Assembly (NCBI RefSeq): GCF_025685395.1
Contig: NZ_JAGSYA010000004.1
Span: 124,001-188,000 of the forward strand
From: Terriglobus tenax
GTDB lineage: Bacteria > Acidobacteriota > Terriglobia > Terriglobales > Acidobacteriaceae
DNA: 64,000 bases
Direction: 5' to 3'
Made by a program: the position numbers and the translations under genes. How positions within the stretch are numbered: position 1 is the stretch's first letter; every line of letters starts with the position of its first letter. Positions 9,525 to 18,029 of the stretch are shown here, one piece after another. The notes beneath the pieces are model-generated. The model saw only the letters and a list, made by a program, of their open reading frames with translations. It did no database searches and was not told the origin of the DNA.

Positions 9525-10307
9525 CTACATTGCCCGCTCGCGGAACTCCACGATATTCCCATCCGGGTCTGTCGTGGAGAGCGAGCCCTTTGCGGACTTG
9601 AACGCGACACCACGCTTCTTCAGGCTGGCAGCCGCCTGTTTCAGGCTCTTCACCTGGAAGGCGACGTGCATGCGTGCGCCGATCTGGTCATCCTCGATCA
9701 TGACGGTTTCGCCCGATGTACCGGGGATGGCAAAGCTTTGCGTCTTCGTTACCGGGAAGCGGAGCTTCTCCGTGTAGAAAGCGCGCGCCGCGGGCACATC
9801 CTTCATGGCCAGCGAGACACTGACCAGCTTGCCGGAGACCGGCGTTCCAAGGTGCTTGCCATGATCGTTGGAGTGCAGCGAGCCGGGCATGTACTGCGTG
9901 TACTCAATGTTCTGCTTCTCCGGCCCTTCCATGGTGAACAACAGGTTGCCGGCGCCGGCCTTGCGTAGTTCGTTCGGCTTCAGTTCATCCTTCACATACT
10001 GCTTGTGCAGGGAATCGAGATCGCTGCCATAAAAGCACAGGTGGAGGAAGCCAACTTCGGGCTGCTTCTCCGTTACCGGGTAAAGCTCAATGAACTGGTC
10101 ATCGTTGATCTTCATGAACGAACGATCCAGAACACCTTTATTTTCCAGCGTGAAGGCCTGGATGTAACCAATCTTCTCGTAGAAAGCGCGCGCCGCAGGC
10201 ACATCCTTGACGCGGATCGCAACGTGGGCAAAGCCGTCCATGGGGACAGACTGGGCGGAGAGCGCCGTGGTGGCACTGATCAGCAGGGCGAACAGCAGCT
10301 TACGCAT
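9525..10307 (-). CDS. Exported two-domain VOC/glyoxalase-fold protein
   Basis: 260 residues with a short Sec signal peptide (1-18, ending in LSAQ). Two vicinal-oxygen-chelate modules follow (about 22-135 and 155-258), each opening with an FAHVAIRVKDVPAARAFYEK-like or VSLAMKDVPAARAFYTEK-like segment and closing with a Glu-containing strand (FIELYPV; NIVEFRER). VOC proteins include glyoxalases, dioxygenases and resistance proteins; the substrate cannot be read from the sequence. The start overlaps the end of the heme A synthase gene by 8 bp (ATGCGTAA), so translation is probably coupled and both share a transcript. A periplasmic location is inferred. Confidence 0.8.
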   Translation of the reverse strand: MRKLLFALLISATTALSAQSVPMDGFAHVAIRVKDVPAARAFYEKIGYIQAFTLENKGVLDRSFMKINDDQFIELYPVTEKQPEVGFLHLCFYGSDLDSLHKQYVKDELKPNELRKAGAGNLLFTMEGPEKQNIEYTQYMPGSLHSNDHGKHLGTPVSGKLVSVSLAMKDVPAARAFYTEKLRFPVTKTQSFAIPGTSGETVMIEDDQIGARMHVAFQVKSLKQAAASLKKRGVAFKSAKGSLSTTDPDGNIVEFRERAM

Positions 10308-11235
10308 TCAGTTCCTTCGCAAGTGGGAATGTCTGCCTGGCGGAAAGCCAGAGCAACGCAGACCAGTATAGGTCAGCGCCCAGCAGATGAACGACCTGCA
10401 TCCACGTTGGAGCCAGCAGCAGCAGGTCCGCCAGGCCCAGCGCAATCTGAAATGCAAGCAGAGCGAGCACCAGGTTCGCGAGCGGCGATCCCCAGGCGCG
10501 CTTCAGCAGCCATACGACAAAGATGGTTGCAAGAATGGCGCTCAGCGGATGCACGCTGCGCAGGCGAAGGATCATGGGGGCGGAGCTGGAGAAATCCTGG
10601 ACGAAGGCCGCACGCAGAGAAGTCGAGGGGAAGAGCGTATCGCCGAGCGCCGCCAGCGAGCCGCTCACGCCAACAACAAGCGTGCTGACTATTCCAACAA
10701 TGCTGAACCAGAGATTGCGTCGCGAAACGGTGAACCGCCACGGCCGCTCCAGGAAGTACACCGACAAGGTGTACGCACCCAGCAACAGGAGCGTATTCGA
10801 CAGATGGATCGAGAGCAGGATCACGCGGCCCACTGACCGGTTGCCGGTCACATAGCCGAGCTTGACCAGTACCGCTCCGAGAATTGCCTCATTTACCAGC
10901 AAAATGGTTGCTGCGACAATCGCTTTGCGCGCCGGATGGTACTTTGCCGTTGCAGCGAAGACTGCGATAAGCAAGGCAACGGTCAACAGTGTTGCGCCGC
11001 CCGTCATCATGCGATGGGTGAACTCGACAATCGTGTCGACACGGGGGGAATGGGGAATGACCTGGCCGTTGCACAAAGGCCAGTGGTTGCCGCAGCCCGC
11101 ACCGGAGCCGGTTGCGCGGACGACCGCGCCCCACAGCACCACGAGGATGTTCCATCCAAGCGTCAACCATGCCAGACGCCGCACGTTTGGGGTGAGGGCT
11201 TGCGAGGGAGCGAACTGTACCGCTGCTGTAGCCAC
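10300..11235 (-). CDS. ctaA: Heme A synthase (COX15/CtaA family)
   Basis: 311 residues from a GTG start at 11235. It hydroxylates heme O to heme A for aa3-type oxidases and is an integral membrane protein. About eight hydrophobic segments are visible. Family hallmarks are GAVVRATGSGAGCGNHWPLC near the N terminus, with a Cys pair, and the heme-ligand region EFTHRMMTG. A second His-containing helix (IHLSNTLLLL) and RSVHPLSAI match the duplicated half. No Shine-Dalgarno precedes the GTG, but TAGAAT lies 7 nt upstream, suggesting a leaderless message. It overlaps the VOC gene downstream. No ctaB or oxidase operon is adjacent; an oxidase subunit III is encoded 39 kb away. Confidence 0.92.
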   Translation of the reverse strand: MATAAVQFAPSQALTPNVRRLAWLTLGWNILVVLWGAVVRATGSGAGCGNHWPLCNGQVIPHSPRVDTIVEFTHRMMTGGATLLTVALLIAVFAATAKYHPARKAIVAATILLVNEAILGAVLVKLGYVTGNRSVGRVILLSIHLSNTLLLLGAYTLSVYFLERPWRFTVSRRNLWFSIVGIVSTLVVGVSGSLAALGDTLFPSTSLRAAFVQDFSSSAPMILRLRSVHPLSAILATIFVVWLLKRAWGSPLANLVLALLAFQIALGLADLLLLAPTWMQVVHLLGADLYWSALLWLSARQTFPLAKELNA

Positions 11236-11241
11236 GGCTCT

Positions 11242-11247
11242 ATTCTA
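11242..11247 (-). promoter_or_regulatory. -10 element predicted to give a leaderless ctaA mRNA
   Basis: On the minus strand TAGAAT (5 of 6 to consensus) ends exactly 7 nt before the first base of the GTG start of ctaA. Transcription would then begin at or beside the start codon. No recognisable -35 was found at 16-18 bp. Confidence 0.4.
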
Positions 11248-11281
11248 GCTCCGGCGCGACAGCATTATGCAGTGAGCGGCA

Positions 11282-12241
11282 TCACATGCCAAGCGCTTTG
11301 CGGGTCGGCGCGTAATCTTTGGCAAGGGAAAGCGATGTGCGGTATTCCGCCTGAGCACCATCCTTGTCTCCCTGGCGCTCCAGAATCTTGCCAAGCATCA
11401 GGTGAGCACGGAAGGCAGGGCCGGAATCAGATTTCGCGGGCGAGGCGAGATACTCCTTCAGGACCTTCTCGGCCAGCGCAGATTCACGGTTCTGCTCGAC
11501 CAGAAAGGTCGCTGCATCAAAACTGGCGCTGGTACGCTGGCGGTCCGTGGCAAATACTTCTTTCACCACTCCAACCGCGTCGTCGACACGCTTCCGGCGA
11601 TCGTAAAACGCAACCAGGTCCATCAGGTTCTCTGCGTTACGCCTGCTTTCAAGCTCGCGTTTCAGTTCGCTCTCTGCGGCGACGTAGTTCTTTTCCTTCT
11701 CGGCAACGATGGAGAGGATGCGGTGGTACTTGACGGCAGAGAGGGGCTGAATCTTCTCCGCCAGCTGGCGAGCCTTGTCCGTCCCGCCACCCACGATGGA
11801 AGGGGCGCGGGCATAGAACTCACCGAGGTCGTTGATCGCTTCCAGGTCTTTCGGAGCAAGCTGGTAGGCGCGCTCAAACGAAGCCACACTGCGCTTGGCC
11901 ATGCTGAAGCCGGTAAACGGTCCGGATTTATCAGCCTTCTGGCCGTAGGCTCGGCCCAGCCAGAGCAGGTAGACCGCGTTGTCGGAATCATTGGCGACAG
12001 CTGCCTCGCAGTGGGGAACGGCGCGATCCGGAAGCTCCTGGGCGTAGTAGGCGCGGCAAAGCAGATGGTGCGAAACCGCGTCGTGCGGATTTGCCTTAAC
12101 CGCCGGCTCCAGAGCAGAGGAAAGCTCGTCGACGCGGCCAGCCATCAGGGCAGCACGCGCCTCGGAGACGTCCATAGCCCGCAGTGAGAGCGGGATCGTC
12201 AGCAGCAACAGCAGGAAAACCGGGTTCAGGCGATGCATCAT
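11282..12241 (-). CDS. Exported tetratricopeptide-repeat protein
   Basis: About 319 residues. The start at 12241 (tandem ATG ATG, 8 nt after the upstream stop and behind AAGG) places a clean signal peptide (HRLNPVFLLLLLTIPLSLRA) at the N terminus; a start at 12262, overlapping the upstream gene by 14 bp, is the alternative. The mature part is helical, with TPR-like units such as AVSHHLLCRAYYAQELPDRA and AVYLLWLGRAYGQKADK, and a final AHLMLGKILERQGDKDGAQAEY unit. TPR proteins act as protein-interaction scaffolds. It follows a membrane-fusion protein in the same operon, so it may assist an efflux or envelope complex; this is inference from context. Confidence 0.8.
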   Translation of the reverse strand: MMHRLNPVFLLLLLTIPLSLRAMDVSEARAALMAGRVDELSSALEPAVKANPHDAVSHHLLCRAYYAQELPDRAVPHCEAAVANDSDNAVYLLWLGRAYGQKADKSGPFTGFSMAKRSVASFERAYQLAPKDLEAINDLGEFYARAPSIVGGGTDKARQLAEKIQPLSAVKYHRILSIVAEKEKNYVAAESELKRELESRRNAENLMDLVAFYDRRKRVDDAVGVVKEVFATDRQRTSASFDAATFLVEQNRESALAEKVLKEYLASPAKSDSGPAFRAHLMLGKILERQGDKDGAQAEYRTSLSLAKDYAPTRKALGM

Positions 12242-12248
12242 CGACGCC

Positions 12249-13499
12249 TTATTCGACAACATTCACCAGCAAACCGTCAGTCAGTTCGCTGTTGTCCGTC
12301 GAGTTAACCGCGACTTTGTCGGTAATAGACAGGCCGCTGGCGATCTCAATCCGGGTCGGCGTCAAAGCAGCGCCTACCTTCACGGGAGTGCGCACCAGTT
12401 TGCCATCCACAATGCGCAGAACATAGCTGTCAGCACCCTGCGTGTGCAGCGCCTCACGCGGAATAGACATGGCGTGCGGATGCTGCAGGGTGGTCACGGT
12501 CACCGTGACGTTGGTATTCGGCAACAGGTCGCCATGGGCGTCATCCACGCTGATGATGCACTCGCCGACGTTTCGCGTGCCGTAGTTGATGATGGTGGTA
12601 GGCACCTGTACAACGTGCCCGTGCCATACCTTGCCGGGCTTGGCATCCCACACAATCGTGACAGCCTGGTTGACGGCCAGCTTGCCGACCTCGGGCTCGT
12701 CAAAGTACGCCGTAACCTGGATACGATCAAGGTTGGCCAGGGAGAACAGGGTCTCTCCTGCGGGAACAAAGTCAGACTCCTGGACCGGAATCGAATAGAC
12801 CGTTCCCTCGAAGGGAGCACGGACATTCAGCTCGCCATACAGCTTGCGGGCGGAAGCGACAGCGGCCGAAGCGTCACTCTCCTGCGCCTTGACGCGGGTT
12901 CGATCCTGCGTGCTGTAACGCGTCGCGGAAGAGAAGCGCTGCTCGATGGCGATACGGGAGGAGCGGGCGTTCTCAAGCCGCTGCTGCGCGGCCAGTACTT
13001 CGCTGCCGGAAGCGGCACCCTTCTGCTGTAAAAGCTGCAGGGCGGTCACGTCGCGCTGGGCCTGCTGCTCCTGAAGCCGTGCCTTGGACAGGTCTGAGCT
13101 CATGCCGATGCGTTCGTCGGTGGTGCCGCCTGCCTCCAGGTCATGCATAGAAGCCTGTGCTCCAGCCAGCGCGGATTGCGCCGTCGCAAGACGGCTTCGG
13201 GCCTCGGAATCATTCAGGTGGATCAGCAACTGACCGGCCTTCACCTTGTCGCCGGCATTGACATAAATCTCCTCGACGGTTCCGGCCATGGGAGCATGGG
13301 CGTCAAACGGCTCCACCGGCTGTACCTTGCCGTTGGTGGAAACCGTGCTGGTCAGATTTTCAAAGCCAACCTGCGCGGCATGAATGCTGACCTTGCTGCG
13401 CAAAACGGAGCGCAGACCGAACCCAACGGCAACCAAAACCGCCAGGACAAGCAGAGCGACGACGAGTGTGCGAGTGGAACTAGATTCTTTCTGGGCCAT
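12249..13499 (-). CDS. Membrane-fusion protein (HlyD/RND periplasmic adaptor, MacA-like)
   Basis: 416 residues. One N-terminal membrane anchor (about 12-30) is followed by a half lipoyl domain (PFDAHAPMAGTVEEIYVNAGDKVKAGQLL), a coiled-coil hairpin (about 95-210), the second lipoyl half (LNVRAPFEGTVYSIPV) and beta-barrel segments (VTAYFDEPEVGKLAVNQ). Such adaptors bridge an inner-membrane ABC or RND pump to an outer-membrane channel. No pump or channel gene is adjacent; only the TPR gene follows. The promoter region upstream carries a perfect dyad over a TATACT, so repression by a dimeric regulator encoded elsewhere is likely. Confidence 0.9.
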   Translation of the reverse strand: MAQKESSSTRTLVVALLVLAVLVAVGFGLRSVLRSKVSIHAAQVGFENLTSTVSTNGKVQPVEPFDAHAPMAGTVEEIYVNAGDKVKAGQLLIHLNDSEARSRLATAQSALAGAQASMHDLEAGGTTDERIGMSSDLSKARLQEQQAQRDVTALQLLQQKGAASGSEVLAAQQRLENARSSRIAIEQRFSSATRYSTQDRTRVKAQESDASAAVASARKLYGELNVRAPFEGTVYSIPVQESDFVPAGETLFSLANLDRIQVTAYFDEPEVGKLAVNQAVTIVWDAKPGKVWHGHVVQVPTTIINYGTRNVGECIISVDDAHGDLLPNTNVTVTVTTLQHPHAMSIPREALHTQGADSYVLRIVDGKLVRTPVKVGAALTPTRIEIASGLSITDKVAVNSTDNSELTDGLLVNVVE

Positions 13500-13511
13500 A
13501 GGGCAAACGAA

Positions 13512-13530
13512 GCGTCAGTATATCTGACGC
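13512..13530. promoter_or_regulatory. Perfect dyad overlapping the -10 of the membrane-fusion operon (candidate operator)
   Basis: GCGTCAG and CTGACGC form a perfect 7-bp inverted repeat around TATAT. On the minus strand the same bases include TATACT at 13522-13517, 17 nt upstream of the ATG at 13499. A dimeric regulator bound here would block the promoter. No regulator gene is next to it. Confidence 0.55.
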
Positions 13531-13557
13531 AGATGGAACGAGTTGCGGCACAAAAAG

Positions 13558-15339
13558 TTATTGTGCCGGGTCAAAAGGCCGTAGATCGCACAGCTCCAGC
13601 TCAATTGCCGTGCCGAAATTAGGGTTCGAGTTTTCCCGGATGCGGAACGCCAGCTCCACCAGGGAATCAACGGCCAGACCCAGTTCCTGAAGGCGGGTAG
13701 GCCAGTGCATGCGGCGCGACCAGGCAAGGCAGGCAATGGAGGCGTTGCCTTGTTCCAGCCTCAGACGCAGGTGTTTGTCCTTGAGGACACGGATGTCGAG
13801 GATGCGCACCGGACCAGTACAGAAGACCGGCTCCGGATTGGAATGACCGAAGGGCTCAAAGCGGCGAAGCTGGTCCAGCAGGGCGGGCGTAATGCGTTCC
13901 AGCGGCAGGGAAGCATCGCAATGCAGGGCAGGGAGCATGGCCTCGGCCGGCATGGCCGAACGGGCATAGATACCGAGACTCTGGCGCAGTTCCGGCACAC
14001 GGTCCGAGGGAAGCGAGAACCCTACTGCGTGGGCGTGTCCGCCGAAACGCGTGAAGAGTGGGGCAATCGAGTGGATGGCGGTAAGAGCGTCCAGCAGGTG
14101 GAAACCGGGGATCGAGCGGCCGGAGCCGTAGGCTTCGCCATCTTCATGCGCCAGAACCAGCGCCGGACGGTGTGTACGGTCCACGACCCGGGATGCCAGG
14201 ATGCCGATGACGCCCCGATGCCAGCCATGGCCGTCCATCACGATGGCGCCTTCCTCGGACCGCGATGGGTCAGCAGCCAGAAGAGCTTCAATCTCGTCCA
14301 GGGCCGCCTGTTCGGTGGCTCGGCGTTCATCGTTCAGCCGGTGCAGCTTCTCGGCGATCTCCCGGCCGCGTTCGGGCGAACGCGTGAGAAACATCTCCAC
14401 CACGTCGGAGGCGATATCCATACGCCCAGCGGCATTGATGCGCGGTGCAAGCCGGAAAGCGACCGAGGTGGCCGTCAATGGCTGGTCGCCGGTCAGTTTG
14501 GCCAGTTCCATCAGGCAGCGCAGGCCGGGCTGTACGGGCTTTGCCAGCTCCCGCAGGCCAATGGAGACGATGACGCGGTTCTCGCCCGTTAGAGCGACAG
14601 CGTCGGCCACGGTGGCCACGGCCAGCAGCTTCAGAAAGCTGGGCAGCAGCTTGGTCTGGACGGTCTCCGGGGCGATGGTCGAGCCTTCGAGCAGCGCCTG
14701 TGCCAGCTTGAAGGCGACCCCCGCTCCGCAGAGGTCTTTGTTCGGGTAAGGACAACCCGTCTGGTTGGGGTTGATGACTGCCTGCGCCGGTGGCAGACCG
14801 CCGATCTCGTCCGGCAGGTGATGATCGGTGACCACAAGATCAAGCCCCAGCTTTTCGGCCTCTTCTGCGGCGGCGAAGGCTCGAATCCCCGTATCGACCG
14901 AAATCACCAGCTTGACGCCAAGCCCGGCAGCGTCCGCCAGTACCCCTGCCTGCATGCCGTAGCCTTCGCGGATGCGATGCGGAATATGGTAGCGGACGAT
15001 CGATTCGCCCCCTGCAATGCGGTCGATGGCCGTCTTGAGCAGTACCGTGGCAACAGTTCCATCCACGTCGTAATCGCCGTAGATCAGGATGGGTTCGCGC
15101 CGTGCGATGGCCTGCTGGATGCGCTCAACCGCCGTTGCCATGCCCAGCATCTCGAAAGGGGAGTGCAGTTGCTCAATCGCCGGGTTCAGAAACAGGTCGA
15201 CCGTCTCCGGGGTATCAAAACCGCGGCTCAGCAGCAACTCCGCGATGACCTGCGGCAGGCGCAGTTCGCGCGCAAAGGCCTCGGCCTCCTCAAAGGAGAC
15301 TTCCGGATGCGTCCAGCGATAAAGCGGGTCAGCGGGCAC
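13558..15339 (-). CDS. recJ: Single-stranded-DNA-specific 5'-3' exonuclease RecJ
   Basis: 593 residues, DHH/DHHA1 superfamily. The catalytic DHH motifs are visible: ILIYGDYDVDGT (motif I), VVTDHHLPD (motif III) and SVDTG, with the DHHA1 GGHAHAVGFSL segment and C-terminal OB-like domain after about residue 460. RecJ acts in recombinational and mismatch repair. The start is GTG at 15339, whose G is shared with the TAG stop of the preceding gene, so translation is coupled. The length is typical of RecJ. Confidence 0.95.
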   Translation of the reverse strand: MPADPLYRWTHPEVSFEEAEAFARELRLPQVIAELLLSRGFDTPETVDLFLNPAIEQLHSPFEMLGMATAVERIQQAIARREPILIYGDYDVDGTVATVLLKTAIDRIAGGESIVRYHIPHRIREGYGMQAGVLADAAGLGVKLVISVDTGIRAFAAAEEAEKLGLDLVVTDHHLPDEIGGLPPAQAVINPNQTGCPYPNKDLCGAGVAFKLAQALLEGSTIAPETVQTKLLPSFLKLLAVATVADAVALTGENRVIVSIGLRELAKPVQPGLRCLMELAKLTGDQPLTATSVAFRLAPRINAAGRMDIASDVVEMFLTRSPERGREIAEKLHRLNDERRATEQAALDEIEALLAADPSRSEEGAIVMDGHGWHRGVIGILASRVVDRTHRPALVLAHEDGEAYGSGRSIPGFHLLDALTAIHSIAPLFTRFGGHAHAVGFSLPSDRVPELRQSLGIYARSAMPAEAMLPALHCDASLPLERITPALLDQLRRFEPFGHSNPEPVFCTGPVRILDIRVLKDKHLRLRLEQGNASIACLAWSRRMHWPTRLQELGLAVDSLVELAFRIRENSNPNFGTAIELELCDLRPFDPAQ

Positions 15340-15806
15340 TAGTCGTCGTTGTCGGAGTCGTCCACGATGATTGAGTCGAAGTCCGAGACGCTTTCCATCA
15401 ACTGCTGGAAGCGCTCATACCACTCGGTCGAGGTCTCGTAGATGAACATGATGCCGTTGTAGGCAAAGCCAAGCTGCAAATAGCCGGTCTTTCCGACATA
15501 GTTCACCAGGTATTGGGCTTCGTCGATGTCCGGCGTGTCGTCGGAATCGGGAAAAGCGTGCGCGCGCAACTGTTCGATGAGGATCTCAATGTCACGCTTC
15601 TCCAGCGTGACCTCGCTCATCGTCAGAAACGAAGCGCCGGCGGCCTTTCCGTGTTCGACAAAGTCTTTCCAGGAGTCGGAGTTTTCTTCTTCGAAGACGA
15701 CGGTCGGGATGTCTTCGTGCACGTAAGCGTTCATCCGGTGCATACCGTGGCCCGCGATGAAGGCAATCATGTCGTCTTTAAGCGAAATCAGGTTATCTGT
15801 CTGCAT
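15339..15806 (-). CDS. Conserved-looking acidic protein of unknown function upstream of recJ
   Basis: 155 residues from the ATG at 15806. A longer reading to 15887 would run into the divergent ferredoxin gene and adds a poor N terminus. The protein is acidic, ends in a run of Asp/Ser (VDDSDNDD) and mixes helices with strands (QYLVNYVGKTGYLQLGFAYN). No signal peptide or membrane segment is seen and I do not recognise a family. Its stop shares a base with the recJ start (TAGTG), so the two are cotranslated. A role with RecJ is only an inference from that coupling. Confidence 0.7.
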   Translation of the reverse strand: MQTDNLISLKDDMIAFIAGHGMHRMNAYVHEDIPTVVFEEENSDSWKDFVEHGKAAGASFLTMSEVTLEKRDIEILIEQLRAHAFPDSDDTPDIDEAQYLVNYVGKTGYLQLGFAYNGIMFIYETSTEWYERFQQLMESVSDFDSIIVDDSDNDD

Positions 15807-15866
15807 TGCAACGAAACGTATTGTCTCAAAAAAGCAGTAGCGGACGCACGGTAATACTCTGGAAGC

Positions 15867-16217
15867 ATGGCAAAGTTTGATCGTCACGTATTTGTATGCA
15901 GCAATGAGCGCCTGGAGAGCGCTGCACGTCCCAGCTGCCGCCCCCGCGGCGGAAAGCAGCTAAAAGACGCCATGAAGGAGGCCGCCCGGGCCGCGGGTCT
16001 GAAGAACTCTGTGCGCGTGAATGACGCCGGCTGCCTGGACCAGTGCGAGCACGGCCCGGTGATGGTGGTCTACCCGGAGGCCGTCTGGTACGGCTTTGTG
16101 AATCTGGAGGACGTCCAGGAGATCGTCACCGAGCACCTGGTGAACGGTCGCCCGGTGGAGCGTCTGCGACTGGCCGATAGCTGCCTGAACACCGCGCAGT
16201 GCCCTCACAGGACATAA
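15867..16217 (+). CDS. Thioredoxin-like [2Fe-2S] ferredoxin
   Basis: 116 residues. Cysteines are Cys11, Cys24, Cys56 and Cys60, the C-x12-C ... C-x3-C pattern of thioredoxin-fold 2Fe-2S ferredoxins, in the contexts FVCSNER and DAGCLDQCEHGP. YPEAVWYGFV and a C-terminal VEI/VTEHL helix also match the family. It would carry electrons in the cytoplasm; the partner is unknown. A TAATAC lies 9 nt upstream of the ATG with only a weak GGAAG. It is divergent from the recJ operon, with 60 bp between starts. Confidence 0.88.
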   Translation: MAKFDRHVFVCSNERLESAARPSCRPRGGKQLKDAMKEAARAAGLKNSVRVNDAGCLDQCEHGPVMVVYPEAVWYGFVNLEDVQEIVTEHLVNGRPVERLRLADSCLNTAQCPHRT

Positions 16218-16280
16218 TTTCGAGATTTACACCGAACTTTTCCAAACTTCTTCCCGTAAGAAGGCGAGGGAGCTTGTTCG

Positions 16281-17702
16281 ATGCGTTCGTCTGTACGTCT
16301 TTTTTCCGCCGCATTTGCCGCGGCATTTTCCTTTATCTCAATTGGATGCGGTGGGGGCGGTTCTTCCGCTCCTTCGAAACCGCAAGTCTCTGTGGCCATA
16401 GCGCCGCTCTCCGCGACGCTGTTTTTGCTGGGCAAGCAGAGCTTTAGGGCAACGGTCACGGGGACGACCGATACGCGGGTTGAGTTCGAAGTCACCGGCG
16501 GCGGCAGTACCACCACGGATGGCGTATATACCGCGCCGCAACGCAGCGGAGACTACTGGATCCGCGCCTGGAGCGTAGCCGATCCCTCGAAATACGCGAC
16601 CGCCCTGATCCGGGTGAATGGCTACCAGGAAAGGGTAAGCGACGCTGGCAGGACGGTGGACGGATACTACGAGCACACTGCCAACCTGCTGACGGATGGC
16701 AGCGTACTGATTGCGGGTGGCTATGGTAGCTCGGGGTTGCATACGTATGCAGATCGATATATTCCGGGGCAGAGTGGAGTACGAACGGCGGCCCGGTTGA
16801 TTCTCCCGCGGCAGCAGCACGCCTCGGTGGTTTTGCCGAACGGACGCGTCCTGCTTTCGGGAGGATTTGCGTCCCTGACCCCGACGAACTTCTTTGATCC
16901 TGTCTTCGCGAGTACGGAGATTTACGATCCTGCGACGAACACCTTTCTTGCAGGCCCACAAATGAACTTCGCACGGCGAAAGCACACCATGACGCCGCTG
17001 GCGGATGGCCGCGTCCTGGTGGTGGGTGGTATCTCCTTGCATGGGCATGGCTTTTCCGCCAATCCGCAGACGGAGATCTATTCTCCTGCCGACAACCGGT
17101 TTGTGACGACAGGAAGGATGAACGACCCGCGCTGGCTGCACAGTGCGACACGCCTTAAGGACGGCCGCGTGCTGGTGACAGGAGGCCGGCCAAACAACTG
17201 CCAGGTAGGCTGCCCGCAGGATGGCCTGCGCACGGCTGAGATCTACAATCCGGCGACAGGCACATGGAGCGCTACCGGCTCGATGCACATCAGCCGCTAC
17301 GGCCATTCCGCACACTTGCTGCAGGACGGCCGGGTGCTGATCATCGGAGGGGAATCCACCGAAGACCTTGGTGAAACCGACCAGGTTCGCGAGGTCGAGA
17401 TCTATGATCCCGCGACAGGGAACTTCTCCACCTTCGCGCATCTACAGGAAGGACGCGGCTTCCACGCACTGGCGGAGCTGCATGACGGCCGGTTGCTGAT
17501 AGCCGGCGGATATAAGAACAGTGGACAACCCATGTACACGACAGAAATCCTCGATCCTCAGACAAAGACGGTGAAAACAGGGCCAGAGATGCGTGAGTTC
17601 CGTTCCGGAGCCCTGGCAGTGAAGCTGGAGAGTGGAGAAGTGCTGATCGTTGGCGGTCATAACTCAGGCTCGGCGGTTCCTTTACTGGATCTCTTCCTTT
17701 AG
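16281..17702 (+). CDS. Exported kelch-repeat protein, probable lipoprotein
   Basis: 473 residues. The N terminus is a signal peptide followed by IGCGGGGSS, a plausible lipobox Cys. An Ig-like or spacer region of about 90 residues precedes at least five kelch-type blades, each with a DGRVL(V/I)xGG strand and TxEIYDPAT(G/N)xF turn (for example near residues 140, 190, 245, 300, 355 and 410). The fold is a galactose-oxidase-like beta-propeller. No Cys-Tyr cofactor motif of true galactose oxidase was noted, so binding or scaffold function is as likely as catalysis. A GGGAG lies 9 nt before the ATG. Confidence 0.85.
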   Translation: MRSSVRLFSAAFAAAFSFISIGCGGGGSSAPSKPQVSVAIAPLSATLFLLGKQSFRATVTGTTDTRVEFEVTGGGSTTTDGVYTAPQRSGDYWIRAWSVADPSKYATALIRVNGYQERVSDAGRTVDGYYEHTANLLTDGSVLIAGGYGSSGLHTYADRYIPGQSGVRTAARLILPRQQHASVVLPNGRVLLSGGFASLTPTNFFDPVFASTEIYDPATNTFLAGPQMNFARRKHTMTPLADGRVLVVGGISLHGHGFSANPQTEIYSPADNRFVTTGRMNDPRWLHSATRLKDGRVLVTGGRPNNCQVGCPQDGLRTAEIYNPATGTWSATGSMHISRYGHSAHLLQDGRVLIIGGESTEDLGETDQVREVEIYDPATGNFSTFAHLQEGRGFHALAELHDGRLLIAGGYKNSGQPMYTTEILDPQTKTVKTGPEMREFRSGALAVKLESGEVLIVGGHNSGSAVPLLDLFL

Positions 17703-17750
17703 TCAGCAAGAGTGGTGCTAACTGCGTGATATAAATGACTTCGAAGAGAC

Positions 17751-18029
17751 ATGATTTTTTCCAAGGACTACGTCACCTATCTGGCGAAGCAGACCGTGCA
17801 GCAGCTGATCGACGCGAAGATGATTCGCTCGGACAAGCCGGCGGCTCTGAATGAGCGTGTCAATAACGGCCTGCTCGACGAGCTTTCGCTCGAGGACCGG
17901 ATCAATGACGAGGTCCGCGTCATTCTGGAGGCCTTCCAGGATGACATGCGAAAGACCGGCGCAAGCTACCCCGAGATGTTCAAGAAGGTGAAGAACGAGC
18001 TTGTGCGCAAATACAAGGCGGTGCTGTGA
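17751..18029 (+). CDS. DUF507 family protein, first of a tandem pair
   Basis: 92 residues, soluble and mostly helical (IFSKDYVTYLAKQTVQQL; NDEVRVILEAFQDDMRKTG). It matches the small DUF507 family, which has no established function. A GAAGAG Shine-Dalgarno precedes the ATG. It overlaps the next DUF507 gene by 4 bp (GTGA), so the two products are probably made together and may form a complex. The pair ends shortly before a tRNA gene. Confidence 0.85.
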   Translation: MIFSKDYVTYLAKQTVQQLIDAKMIRSDKPAALNERVNNGLLDELSLEDRINDEVRVILEAFQDDMRKTGASYPEMFKKVKNELVRKYKAVL

